Origin: Phenylobacterium sp.
GTDB lineage: Bacteria; Pseudomonadota; Alphaproteobacteria; Caulobacterales; Caulobacteraceae
Assembly (NCBI RefSeq): GCF_019636135.1
Contig: NZ_JAHBYD010000009.1
Span: forward strand, 83,548-147,547
Length of the DNA: 64,000 nucleotides
Direction: 5' to 3'
This document shows positions 35,625-44,359 of the stretch, in pieces; the first letter of the stretch is position 1; every line of letters starts with the position of its first letter. The notes under the pieces are model-generated. The model was not told the DNA's origin. It did no database searches and saw only the letters and a list, made by a program, of their open reading frames with translations. A program made the translations under genes and the position numbers.

Positions 35625-36021
35625 GGACGCCGCGAACGAGGTCGCGACCTCGGCGCCGCGCAAGCTGGAACCGGCCTCGCTGGTCGCCACCGGCGTCCGC
35701 ATCGCCGGCAATGTCGAGACCCAGGGCGACCTGCACCTGGACGGCGCCGTCGAGGGCGACCTGCGCGTGGGCCTGCTGGTGATCGGCGAGGCCGGCAGCG
35801 TCTCCGGCGCGATCCATGCCGACGCCGTGGAAGTCCGCGGCCGGGTCACGGGCGTCATCTGCGCGCGCCGCGTGAAGCTGTGGTCCACCGCCCGCGTCGA
35901 CGGCGACATCAGCCACACCGAACTCGCCATCGAGGCCGGCGCCCACTTCGAGGGCCGCAGCCTGGCGCTCATCCCGCCAGCCGAGGAGGCGCCGGCGCTG
36001 TCGGTGGTGGCGGCGGAGTAG
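35605..36021 (+). CDS. Bactofilin
   Basis: A 138-residue polymer-forming cytoskeletal protein. The core from about residue 26 to 115 is a run of short beta-strand repeats of the right-handed beta-helix (GVRIAGNVETQGDLHLDGAV, VIGEAGSVSGAIHADAVEV, RVDGDISHTELAIEAGAHFE), flanked by disordered tails. Bactofilins form filaments at the membrane and recruit wall enzymes. The start lies inside the 3' end of the M23 peptidase gene (20-nt overlap), which indicates co-translation and a functional pair. I do not assign BacA or BacB because the two cannot be separated here. Confidence 0.93.
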   Translation: MFSKPTKDAANEVATSAPRKLEPASLVATGVRIAGNVETQGDLHLDGAVEGDLRVGLLVIGEAGSVSGAIHADAVEVRGRVTGVICARRVKLWSTARVDGDISHTELAIEAGAHFEGRSLALIPPAEEAPALSVVAAE

Positions 36022-36024
36022 GTC

Positions 36025-36171
36025 CCTTCCCTCCCTTAATGGGGAGGGAAAGCTCGCCGAAGGCGAGCAGGGTGGGGAAGCCTGGGCTCACCCCAACCTC
36101 TCAGATTTCGCACCACACTCCCCCACCCTGGCCGCTTCGCGGCCTGTCCCTCCCCATTAAGGGAGGGAAGG
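36025..36171. repeat. Dispersed palindromic repeat, family D copy 2
   Basis: Opens ccttccctcccttaatgggg and closes ccccattaagggagggaagg; internal hairpins are agctcgccgaaggcgagc and ggccgcttcgcggcc. It starts 4 nt after the bactofilin stop and ends 5 nt before the prfB stop, so it lies exactly between two convergent genes and could terminate both. Confidence 0.9.
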
Positions 36172-36175
36172 ACGC

Positions 36176-37289
36176 TTACCCTTCCCGCGTGGCCCCGACC
36201 CTCTGGGCGAGGGCGGCGCCCATGAAGCGGTCGAGGTCGCCGTCCAGGACGCCGTCGGTGTCGGATGTCTCCACGTCGGTGCGCAGGTCCTTCACCATCT
36301 GGTACGGCTGCAGCACGTAGCTGCGGATCTGGTGGCCCCAGCCGATGTCGGTCTTCTGGTCCTCCAGCGCCTGCTGCGCCGCCTCGCGCTTGGCCAGTTC
36401 GGCCTCGTACAGGCGCGCCTTGAGCTGCTTCCAGGCCTGGTCGCGGTTCTGGTGCTGCGAGCGCTGGTTCTGGCAGGCGACGACGATGCCGGTGGGGATG
36501 TGCGTCAGGCGCACCGCCGAGTCCGTCTTGTTCACGTGCTGGCCGCCCGCGCCGGAGGCCCGGTAGGTGTCTGTGCGCACGTCGGCCGGGTTGATCTCGA
36601 TCTCGATGGTGTCGTCCACCACCGGATAGACCCAGACCGAGGCGAAGCTGGTGTGCCGCTTGGCCGCCGCGTCGAAGGGCGAGATGCGGACGAGGCGGTG
36701 GACGCCGCCCTCGGTCTTCAGCCAGCCGTAGGCGTTGGTCCCCTTCACCTGCAGGGTGACGGACTTGATGCCGGCCTGCTCGCCCGAGGTCTCTTCCAGG
36801 AAGTCCACGTCCATCCCGTGGGCCTTGGCCCAGCGGGTGTACATGCGCAGCAGCATGCCGGCCCAGTCGTTGGACTCGGTGCCGCCGGCGCCGGAGTTGA
36901 TCTCGACGAAGGCGTCGTTGCCGTCGGCCTCGCCCGAGAGCAGCGCCTCGAGCTCGGCGCGGCCGACCCGCTCCCTGATCGCCTTCAACTGCTCGCGGGC
37001 TTCCTCGAGGCTGGCCTCGTCGCCCTCCTCGTCGGCCATTTCCGCGTAGCCGACGGCGTCCGCCAGGTCGCGTTCCAGCGACTGCACGGCCTCGACCGAC
37101 GCGGACAGGCGCGAGCGGTCGCGGCTGACCGCCTGGGCCTCGGCCGGGTTGTCCCACAGCGTCGGGTCCTCGACCCGCGCGTTCAGTTCGTCGAGTCTTC
37201 GAAGGGCCGGTTCCCAGTCAAAGACGCCTCCTGAGCAGTTCGATCGACTGCTCGATGTCGGCCTTGGCGGCCTCGACATCCGCTCTCAT
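36176..37289 (-). CDS. prfB: Peptide chain release factor 2, with programmed +1 frameshift
   Basis: RF2 releases peptides at UGA and UAA. The first 23 codons run from ATG 37289 ([19 protein letters not shown], then RRRL) to an in-frame UGA at 37220-37218; the rest of the protein ([19 protein letters not shown] onward, 347 codons) is in the +1 frame, giving 370 residues in all. The catalytic GGQ is in [20 protein letters not shown]. The stop-codon recognition loop lies in the segment before it. Expression is self-limiting: low RF2 lets the ribosome shift past UGA. A family D palindrome follows the stop codon. Confidence 0.96.
37217..37232 (-). promoter_or_regulatory. prfB programmed frameshift site
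   Basis: On the minus strand AGGAGG (37232-37227), a 3-nt spacer CGT, then CTT TGA C (37223-37217). This is the classic RF2 arrangement: an internal Shine-Dalgarno sequence three bases before the slippery CUU and an in-frame UGA followed by C. Confidence 0.95.
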
Positions 37290-37398
37290 GGAGAGACTCC
37301 CAAAACGTGAGCCGCGGGCTCTAGCCTGCTGCGGCGCCCTGCACAAGCGGTGCGCGCCGCCGCTCCTCCCCCGAACGTCATGGCCGGGACAAGACGCC

Positions 37399-39846
37399 TC
37401 AGAAAAGATCGGAGAGGTCGTCCTTCTTCTTTGGCGGGGGCGGCGGCGGGGCGACGGCGGCCGCGGCGTTGGGCGCGCCGGTCAACTGGCCATTGCCGAA
37501 CACCTTGTCGTAGGGCTGCGGGCCCGAAGGCGCGCCCGCGGCGCCCAGGTCCTGGGTCGAGACCGAAGGCTCGGTGCCGGGCCGGAAGGCCTCGCGGATG
37601 CCGCGGATCATGGCGAACTTGGCGTTGGACGGGGCCTTGAACGGCTCGGCCGGCTTGTTCTTCAGGGCCGCAGTCATGAACTCGGTGAAGATCGGCACCG
37701 CGGCCACCGAGCCGGTCTCGTTGTTCCCCAGGCTGCGGTTGTCGTCGAAGCCGATGTAGACGCCGACCACGAGGTGGGGCGAGACGCCCATGAACCAGGC
37801 CGAGCGGTAGTCGTTGGTGGTGCCGGTCTTGCCGCCGACGGGCTTGCCGATCGAGGAGGCCTGGGTGGCGGTGCCGCGCTGGACGACGCCTTCGAGGAAG
37901 GAGGTGATCTGGTAGGCGGTGATGGGGTCCATCACCTGGTCCCCGGCGCGCGGGATGCGGGGGCTCTCCGCCCCGCCGAAGCCGGCGTCGCAGCGGTCGC
38001 AGTCGCGGCGGTCGGCCTTCCAGATGACCTTGCCGTTGCGGTCTTCGACCACCTCGATCAGGTGGGGCTGGACCAGCTTGCCGCCGTTAACGAACGACGA
38101 ATAGGCGGCGGCCATCCGGTAGACCGTGGTCTCGCCCGAGCCCAGGGCCATGGCCAGCACCTTGTCCATCTTCCGGGTCACGCCCAGGCGCTCGGCGAGG
38201 GCCGAGATGCGGTTCATCCCGATGCCCTGCGCCAGGCGCACCGTCATGGTGTTGCGCGACAGCTCGATGCCCTTCCGGAGCGTGAGCGCGCCGAGGTAGT
38301 CGTGGTGGTAGTTCTCGGGGCTCCAGTCCTTGCCGCCGTAGCCCCGCAGCGTGATCGGCGCGTCGAGCACCGTCGAGGCGGGCGTATAGCCGGCCTCCAG
38401 CGCCGCGGCGTAGACGATCGGCTTGAACGAGGACCCCGGCTGGCGCAGGGCCTGGGTGGCCCGGTTGAACTTCGACAGCGAGAACGAATAGCCGCCCACC
38501 ATCGCCAGGACGCGCCCCGAATAGGGCTCCATCGCCACCAGCGCGCCGTTGGCGGCCGGCACCTGCTTCAGCCGGAAGCCGCCGCCGTCGGCCGGCGCCA
38601 CGAAGATCAGGTCGCCGCTGCCGATCCCCTTCCCGGCCCGCGCCCAGGAGACGTCCTGGCCGACGAGATTGCCCTCGACGCCGTCGATGTTGCGCACCCG
38701 CACCGCGCCGCCCGAGGCGCTCAGCACGACGGCGCGGCGCCAGTCGGCGTGCTCGCGCGGGCGTATGGTCTTGCGCGAGACCGCTTCCCAGCCGTTCAGG
38801 TCGTCGACGTGACCGAAGGCGCCGCGCCAGCCATGGCGGCGGTCGTAGGTCTCCAGCCCGTTCATCAGGGCGGTCTTGGCGGCGCTCTGCAGCTCGGGAT
38901 CGAGCGTCGTTCGCATGTAGTAGCCGCCGGCGTTCAGCCGCTCGTCGCCCAGTTCCTCCATGTCGAGGGCGATGCGGCGCACCTCCTCCACGAAGTAGTC
39001 GGCGTCGCGGTATTGCGAGCGCGTCGGCGCGGCCTGGACCACGAGATCCTCGGCCATCGCCGCATTGGCCTCGGCGCGGGTCACCCAGCCCAGGTCGGCC
39101 ATCTGGTCGATGACCCAGTTGCGGCGCGCGATCGCCTGCGCCTTGCGGCGGATCGGGTGGTAGTTGTCCGGGCCCTTGGGCAGCGCCGCCAGATAGGCGC
39201 TCTGGGCCAGGGTCAGCTCGCTGAGCGACTTGCCGAAGTAGTTGTAGGCCGCCGCGCCGACGCCGTACGAGCGGTACCCCAGCCAGATCTCGTTCATGTA
39301 GAGCTCGAGGATCCGCTCCTTGGAGAGCGTCTGTTCGAGCTGGGTGGAGAGGATCGCCTCCTTCAGCTTGCGGCCGATGGTCTGCTCGTTGGAGAGCAGG
39401 ATGTTCTTGGCCACCTGCTGAGTGATGGTCGACCCGCCTTCGAGCCGGCGGCCCTGGGCGATGTTGACCACGTTCTTCATCTGGGCGCGGGCGAAGCCGC
39501 CCACGTCGACGCCGCCGTGCTGGAAGAAGCCGTGGTCCTCGGCCGCCAGGAACGCCTGCGCCGTCTGTTTCGGGATGGCGTCGTAGGGCACGAAGATGCG
39601 CCGCTCGCGCGAGAACTCGCCGATCAGCGTGCCGTCCCAGGCGTAGGCGCGCGTGGCCGTCGGCGGGTGGTAGTCGATGAGGTCGGACGCATCCGGCATG
39701 TCGTGGAACAGCCACGCCGAGTAGACGCCGACGGCCAGCGCGGCGACCGCGATGAACGTCAGCGCGCCGACGCCCAGCACGCCCACCCAGCGCGGGACCC
39801 GCGGTCGGGGCGGCAGCTCCGGATCCGGGATGTCGGGGGTGGTCAA
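37399..39846 (-). CDS. mrcA: Penicillin-binding protein 1A (bifunctional)
   Basis: An 815-residue class A PBP that polymerises glycan strands and cross-links peptides. One membrane helix lies at about residues 20-45. The glycosyltransferase domain has AAEDHGFFQHGG, with the catalytic Glu, and GGSTITQQVAKN. An OB-like insert follows, and the transpeptidase domain carries SSFKP (Ser near residue 472), SRN, and GKTGTTND. The C-terminus is a Pro/Lys-rich tail (APPPPPPKKKDDLSDLF). It is transcribed after the amidase gene, 84 nt downstream, so the two wall enzymes are probably co-expressed. Confidence 0.96.
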   Translation of the reverse strand: MTTPDIPDPELPPRPRVPRWVGVLGVGALTFIAVAALAVGVYSAWLFHDMPDASDLIDYHPPTATRAYAWDGTLIGEFSRERRIFVPYDAIPKQTAQAFLAAEDHGFFQHGGVDVGGFARAQMKNVVNIAQGRRLEGGSTITQQVAKNILLSNEQTIGRKLKEAILSTQLEQTLSKERILELYMNEIWLGYRSYGVGAAAYNYFGKSLSELTLAQSAYLAALPKGPDNYHPIRRKAQAIARRNWVIDQMADLGWVTRAEANAAMAEDLVVQAAPTRSQYRDADYFVEEVRRIALDMEELGDERLNAGGYYMRTTLDPELQSAAKTALMNGLETYDRRHGWRGAFGHVDDLNGWEAVSRKTIRPREHADWRRAVVLSASGGAVRVRNIDGVEGNLVGQDVSWARAGKGIGSGDLIFVAPADGGGFRLKQVPAANGALVAMEPYSGRVLAMVGGYSFSLSKFNRATQALRQPGSSFKPIVYAAALEAGYTPASTVLDAPITLRGYGGKDWSPENYHHDYLGALTLRKGIELSRNTMTVRLAQGIGMNRISALAERLGVTRKMDKVLAMALGSGETTVYRMAAAYSSFVNGGKLVQPHLIEVVEDRNGKVIWKADRRDCDRCDAGFGGAESPRIPRAGDQVMDPITAYQITSFLEGVVQRGTATQASSIGKPVGGKTGTTNDYRSAWFMGVSPHLVVGVYIGFDDNRSLGNNETGSVAAVPIFTEFMTAALKNKPAEPFKAPSNAKFAMIRGIREAFRPGTEPSVSTQDLGAAGAPSGPQPYDKVFGNGQLTGAPNAAAAVAPPPPPPKKKDDLSDLF

Positions 39847-39930
39847 CTCTGGACGGCTCCGGCGGACCCTTGAGGGCGCAAATCGCCTGTCGTCCTAGCC
39901 TGTGTCGGAGCGGGCGCCAATGCGGCGGGA

Positions 39931-41172
39931 TCAGCGGGAGGCGAGCCGGACCTGCTCGCCGAAGTGGGCGTCGATGGCGCGGGTGACGGCCGTCATCAAC
40001 CGGGCGCGCTGGGCGGGATCGCGCAGGCGCGCCTCGTCCTCGACGTTGGAGACGAAGCCCATTTCGAGGAGCACCGCGGGCACGTCGGGCGCCAGCAGGA
40101 CCATGAAGCCGGCGTCGCGATGGCTGCGGCGCAGCATCGGCGCGCGGCCCTCGATGCTGGAGACCAGCGTCTGGGCGAAGACGGCCGAGCGGTTGCGCGT
40201 GGCGCGCTGGGTCAGGTCGAAGAGGATGTCGCGCACGCCCTGGTCGCCGGTCAGGCTGGCCTTCATGAACCAGTCGTTGCTGCTGACGAAGCGTGTCGCC
40301 CGCTGCGAGGCCTGCTCCGACAGCGTGTAGACGGACGCGCCCTTCAGGTCGGGCTCGGGCCCCGAGTCGGAGTGGAGCGAGATGAAGAGATCGGCGCCGG
40401 CGCGCTGGGCCACGCGGACGCGGTCCTCCAGCGGGATATAGACGTCGGTCGAGCGGGTCAGCACCACCTTGTAGCGGCCGGTCTTGCCGAGCTGGTCGGC
40501 GAGCGTCAGCGCCGCGGCGAGGTTGATGTCCTTCTCATAGCCGCCCGCCCCTTGCGCGCCGGCGTCCTTGCCGCCGTGGCCGGCGTCGATGACGACCACC
40601 TTCTTGAGCGGCAGGGCGGCCTTGGCCGGGGCGGCGGCGGCCGCCGTCTTCGCCGGCAGGAACTGGGTGCGGATCTGCGGCGCGGGGCCCTGGAAGGCGC
40701 CCGACGTCGCGACGGCCTGCGCGCCCGGCGCGGCGGCGGCCACGTCGATCACGTAGCGGTAGTTGGCGACGCCGTCGGCCGGCGGCAGCAGGAAACGGCG
40801 CTTCAGCCGGCCGTCGGCGGCGAGGTCCATCTGCAGGCGCGCGGCGCCCTGGACCTGGTCGACCGTCCACGCCTTCACGACGCCCCGCCCCGCGCCCTGC
40901 TGGACCTGGGCCGCGGTCACGCCCGACAGCAGGACGACCACGCGGCGGTCGGCCGAGCCGTCCGAAAGCACCTTGGCGCTGGTCGAGCCGCTCAGTTCGA
41001 CGACGAGCCGGGTCTCGGCCGAGTCGCCGCCCATGCGGACCTTCAGGAGGTCGGCCTGCTCGGTGGCGGCATGGCCCACGGCGACGGCGGCGAGGCCCAC
41101 GCAGAGCGCCGCCGAGAGCGCCGCAAGCCGCCCCCGGTTCCGCCCCACAGCATCCGCCACTCGCCGAAGCAT
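39931..41172 (-). CDS. amiC: N-acetylmuramoyl-L-alanine amidase (AmiC-like)
   Basis: A 413-residue exported zinc amidase that removes stem peptides from murein, needed for daughter-cell separation. A signal peptide is visible (GRLAALSAALCVGLAAVAVG followed by HAA). An AMIN domain covers about residues 40-140, and the Amidase_3 catalytic domain starts VVVIDAGHGGKDAGAQG near residue 195 with the first zinc ligand, continues with FISLHSDS and ends with LLEMGFVSNVEDE, carrying the catalytic Glu. ATG 41172 was preferred over 41223 because it gives a compact signal peptide. It is divergent from rne across a 433-nt gap. Confidence 0.92.
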   Translation of the reverse strand: MLRRVADAVGRNRGRLAALSAALCVGLAAVAVGHAATEQADLLKVRMGGDSAETRLVVELSGSTSAKVLSDGSADRRVVVLLSGVTAAQVQQGAGRGVVKAWTVDQVQGAARLQMDLAADGRLKRRFLLPPADGVANYRYVIDVAAAAPGAQAVATSGAFQGPAPQIRTQFLPAKTAAAAAPAKAALPLKKVVVIDAGHGGKDAGAQGAGGYEKDINLAAALTLADQLGKTGRYKVVLTRSTDVYIPLEDRVRVAQRAGADLFISLHSDSGPEPDLKGASVYTLSEQASQRATRFVSSNDWFMKASLTGDQGVRDILFDLTQRATRNRSAVFAQTLVSSIEGRAPMLRRSHRDAGFMVLLAPDVPAVLLEMGFVSNVEDEARLRDPAQRARLMTAVTRAIDAHFGEQVRLASR

Positions 41173-41605
41173 CCTAAAGCCCCGAAAACACGGAGATTCG
41201 CACGAAGCGAACCGAATGCCCATATAGCTGCAGGCGTCGTGGACAAAGGGTTAACGAGGTCTTGCCGCCTGCGACGATCGCATGACGCGGCGGCTTTCCT
41301 TTTCAGGCCCCATGTTGCAATGTCCGGCCGCGCGACGTCGATGCGCCCGTATGGGCCCGCACGCCACGCGACAAAACCACCCAGCGTCGGCCTCGACCGT
41401 GTACTCGGCGACGACGCTCAGATCCGATCCGCGCCCCTCGGGACGCGCCTAGGAACACACCCGATGAGCTGCGCAGCTCGAGCCTCTTCCGGCCCCAAGG
41501 CCTCTGCACACGGCGCCCCCGGCGTCGTCGCAGGCCCCGCGCGCGCTCGTCCCACTTGCCGGCAGCGCCCAGCCCAGAGCCTCGTGGCGCGCCGCGGAGA
41601 GACTT
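41173..41605. other. 433-nt divergent intergenic region, probable long rne leader
   Basis: No coding sequence with convincing composition is seen. A perfect 14-nt palindrome gagctgcgcagctc lies at 41466-41479. RNase E genes in other bacteria have long 5' leaders that the enzyme itself cleaves to control its level. A similar role is plausible here, but no known leader motif is recognisable. Confidence 0.5.
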
Positions 41606-44305
41606 ATGCCCAAGACTATGTTGATCGACGCAGCCCACGCGGAAGAGACGCGTGTGGTGGTCGTCGACGGGAACCGCGTTGAAGAGTTCGATTTCGAGAG
41701 CCAGAACCGCAAGCAGCTTCGAGGGAACATCTATCTGGCCAAGGTGACGCGCGTCGAGCCGTCGCTGCAGGCGGCTTTCGTGGAGTACGGCGGCAACCGC
41801 CACGGCTTCCTGGCCTTCAACGAGATCCACCCGGACTACTACCAGATCCCGGTCGCCGACCGCGAAGCGCTGCTGCGCGAAGAGGCCGAGGACCATGAGG
41901 ACGACGAGCGTCCGGCGCGCGGCCGCCGGCGCCGCGTCGGCCATGGCGACGAGGCCGAGGCCGGCGAGGCGGCGGAAGCCCTCGGCGACGACCGTCCCGA
42001 CGACGATCCGGACTACCTCGCCACCGGCGAGGACGAAGACGACGTCATGGAGGAGGAGCTGGCGCGCCGCCGCCGCCGGCTGATGCGCCGCTACAAGATC
42101 CAGGAGGTGATCCGCCGCCGGCAGATCATGCTGGTGCAGGTCGTCAAGGAGGAGCGCGGCAACAAGGGCGCGGCCCTGACCACCTACCTGTCGCTGGCCG
42201 GCCGCTACGGCGTGCTGATGCCCAACACGGCGCGCGGCGGCGGCATCAGCCGCAAGATCACCACCGCCACCGACCGCAAGCGCCTGAAGACCGTCGTCGC
42301 CAGCCTGGACGTGCCGCAGGGCATGGGCCTGATCGTGCGCACCGCCGGCGCCAAGCGCACCAAGGCCGAGGTGAAGCGCGACTACGACTACCTTCTGCGC
42401 CTCTGGGAGAACATCCGCGAGAAGACGCTGCATTCGATCGCGCCGGCGCTGATCTACGAGGAGGAAGACCTCGTGAAGCGCACGATCCGCGACCTCTACG
42501 ACAAGGACATCGACGAGGTCTGGGTCGAGGGCGAGGCCAGCTACAAGGAAGCGCGCGACTTCATGCGCATGCTGATGCCGAGCCAGGCCAAGAAGGTCAT
42601 GGCCTACCGCGAGCCGGCGCCGCTGTTCGTGAAGCACCGGGTCGAGGACCACCTCAGCCAGATCTATTCGCCGGTCGTGCCGCTGCGCTCGGGCGGCTAC
42701 CTGGTGATCAACCAGACCGAGGCCCTGGTCGCCATCGACGTGAACTCGGGCCGTTCCACCCGCGAGCGGAACATCGAGGCCACGGCGCTGAAGACCAACC
42801 TGGAGGCGGCCGAGGAGGCCTGCCGCCAGCTCCGCCTGCGCGACCTCGCCGGCCTGATCGTCATCGACTTCATCGACATGGACGAGTCGAAGAACAACCG
42901 GGCGGTCGAGAAGAAGCTGAAGGACTGCCTGAAGGACGACCGCGCACGCGTCCAGATGGGCAAGATCAGCCCGTTCGGCCTGATGGAGATCAGCCGCCAG
43001 CGCCGCCGCACCGGCGTGCTGGAAGGCACCACCCACGTCTGCGAGCACTGCGGCGGCACCGGGCGCGTGCGCTCGGTCGAGTCGAGCGCGCTGGCCGCGC
43101 TGCGGGCGCTGGAGATCGAGGCCCTGAAGGGCGGCGGCGAAGCCAGCCTGCGCGTGCCCCGCGCCGTCGGCCTCTACATCCTCAACGAGAAGCGCGCGCA
43201 TCTGGCGCGGCTCTTCCAGGCGTTCGGCCTGTTCGTGACCGTGGTCGTCGAGGACGACATGGCGCACGCCGACCACGTCATCGAGCGCACCTCGATGGAG
43301 ACGCGTCCCGACCACGCCGCCCTCGCCGCTCCGGTCCAGGCCGCCCAGCCGGCCGAAGCCGAGGAGGACGACTTCGACGACGAGGCCTTCGAGGAAGACG
43401 AAGACGAAGAGGACGAGGAGGACCTCGAGCGCGAGGACACCGACGACGACAGCGCCCACGCGCGCAACCGCGACGAAGACCGTTCCCGCGACGACGACGA
43501 GGACGGCGGCCGCCGGGGCCGCGGCCGGCGCCGCCGCCGGGGCCGGGGCCGCGACGACGACCGCGGCGAACGCACCGATCGGGCCGAGCCGCGCGCCGAT
43601 CGCGAACCGCGTCCGGCCCGCGCCGAGAGCGACGAGGACCGCGACAGCCGCCGCCGTCGCCGGGGCCGCCGTGGCGGACGCCGGATGCGCGACGACTTCC
43701 GGCCGACCGACGCCTTCTCGTGGGTCCGCCCCTGGGTCCCCTACGGCGACGACCCGTTCGTCTGGTACGACCCGGCGGAGGACCTGAAGCCGTTCACCCA
43801 GGGCGCGCCGCCGGCCGCCGAGGCGCCGCAGCCCCAGGCCGAAGCCGCCGCCCCCGCTCCGTCGCCGGCCGTGGCGCGCGACGGCGACGAGGACATCTGG
43901 GTCGAGCTGCCCGAGGCCGAGGAGAAGCCGAAGCGCGCCCGTCGTGGCCGCGGTCGCGGCCGTGGCCGTGGCGGCGAGGAGGTGGCGGCCGCCGCCGAGG
44001 CCGTGAGCGCGCCGGACCCGGTCGCCCTGGCCCCCGAGCCTGCGCCGGAGCCCGAGCCTGCGCCCGAGCCCGTCGCCGCCGAGCCCGAAGCGCCCCCGGC
44101 CAAGCCGAAGCGCTCGCGCAGCAGGAAGGCCGCCGCAGAGCCGGCGGCCGAAGCGGTGGCGGAAGCCGCGCCCGAACCCGAGCCCGTGGCGGCCGCCGCG
44201 CCCGAGCCGGAACCGGCGCCGCCGCCCGCGCCCAAGGCCCCCGATCCCAACGAGATCAGCGGCCCTGCGGCAGCTCCGCGCAAGGGATGGTGGCGTCGGG
44301 GCTAA
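41606..44305 (+). CDS. rne: Ribonuclease E
   Basis: An 899-residue endoribonuclease that initiates mRNA decay and scaffolds the degradosome. The S1 domain (residues about 37-180) is split by an acidic/basic insertion (EEAEDHEDDERPARGRRRR and following), as in other alphaproteobacteria. The catalytic DNase I-like domain has Asp residues in LVAIDVNSGR and VIDFIDMDESKNN, and the zinc-link is THVCEHCGGTG. After about residue 585 the protein is a long disordered Arg-, Asp- and Ala/Pro-rich scaffold. It ends GWWRRG, matching the short C-terminal motif by which Caulobacter RNase E binds polynucleotide phosphorylase. ATG 41606 has a CGGAGAG ribosome binding site. Confidence 0.96.
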   Translation: MPKTMLIDAAHAEETRVVVVDGNRVEEFDFESQNRKQLRGNIYLAKVTRVEPSLQAAFVEYGGNRHGFLAFNEIHPDYYQIPVADREALLREEAEDHEDDERPARGRRRRVGHGDEAEAGEAAEALGDDRPDDDPDYLATGEDEDDVMEEELARRRRRLMRRYKIQEVIRRRQIMLVQVVKEERGNKGAALTTYLSLAGRYGVLMPNTARGGGISRKITTATDRKRLKTVVASLDVPQGMGLIVRTAGAKRTKAEVKRDYDYLLRLWENIREKTLHSIAPALIYEEEDLVKRTIRDLYDKDIDEVWVEGEASYKEARDFMRMLMPSQAKKVMAYREPAPLFVKHRVEDHLSQIYSPVVPLRSGGYLVINQTEALVAIDVNSGRSTRERNIEATALKTNLEAAEEACRQLRLRDLAGLIVIDFIDMDESKNNRAVEKKLKDCLKDDRARVQMGKISPFGLMEISRQRRRTGVLEGTTHVCEHCGGTGRVRSVESSALAALRALEIEALKGGGEASLRVPRAVGLYILNEKRAHLARLFQAFGLFVTVVVEDDMAHADHVIERTSMETRPDHAALAAPVQAAQPAEAEEDDFDDEAFEEDEDEEDEEDLEREDTDDDSAHARNRDEDRSRDDDEDGGRRGRGRRRRRGRGRDDDRGERTDRAEPRADREPRPARAESDEDRDSRRRRRGRRGGRRMRDDFRPTDAFSWVRPWVPYGDDPFVWYDPAEDLKPFTQGAPPAAEAPQPQAEAAAPAPSPAVARDGDEDIWVELPEAEEKPKRARRGRGRGRGRGGEEVAAAAEAVSAPDPVALAPEPAPEPEPAPEPVAAEPEAPPAKPKRSRSRKAAAEPAAEAVAEAAPEPEPVAAAAPEPEPAPPPAPKAPDPNEISGPAAAPRKGWWRRG

Positions 44306-44359
44306 GGGGTTAGGCTTCGGCAGGTCATGGGGGACCTCGGGACTTCAAGAGAGTTGCAC

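Noticed and set aside
37255..39873. An 872-codon plus-strand open frame opposite the PBP1a gene
   Set aside because: It is an antisense shadow: composition is Arg/Ala/Val/His repeats without domains, and the minus strand encodes a full PBP1a. Similar long antisense frames opposite glnA, sufB, histidine kinases and aldehyde dehydrogenase were rejected for the same reason.
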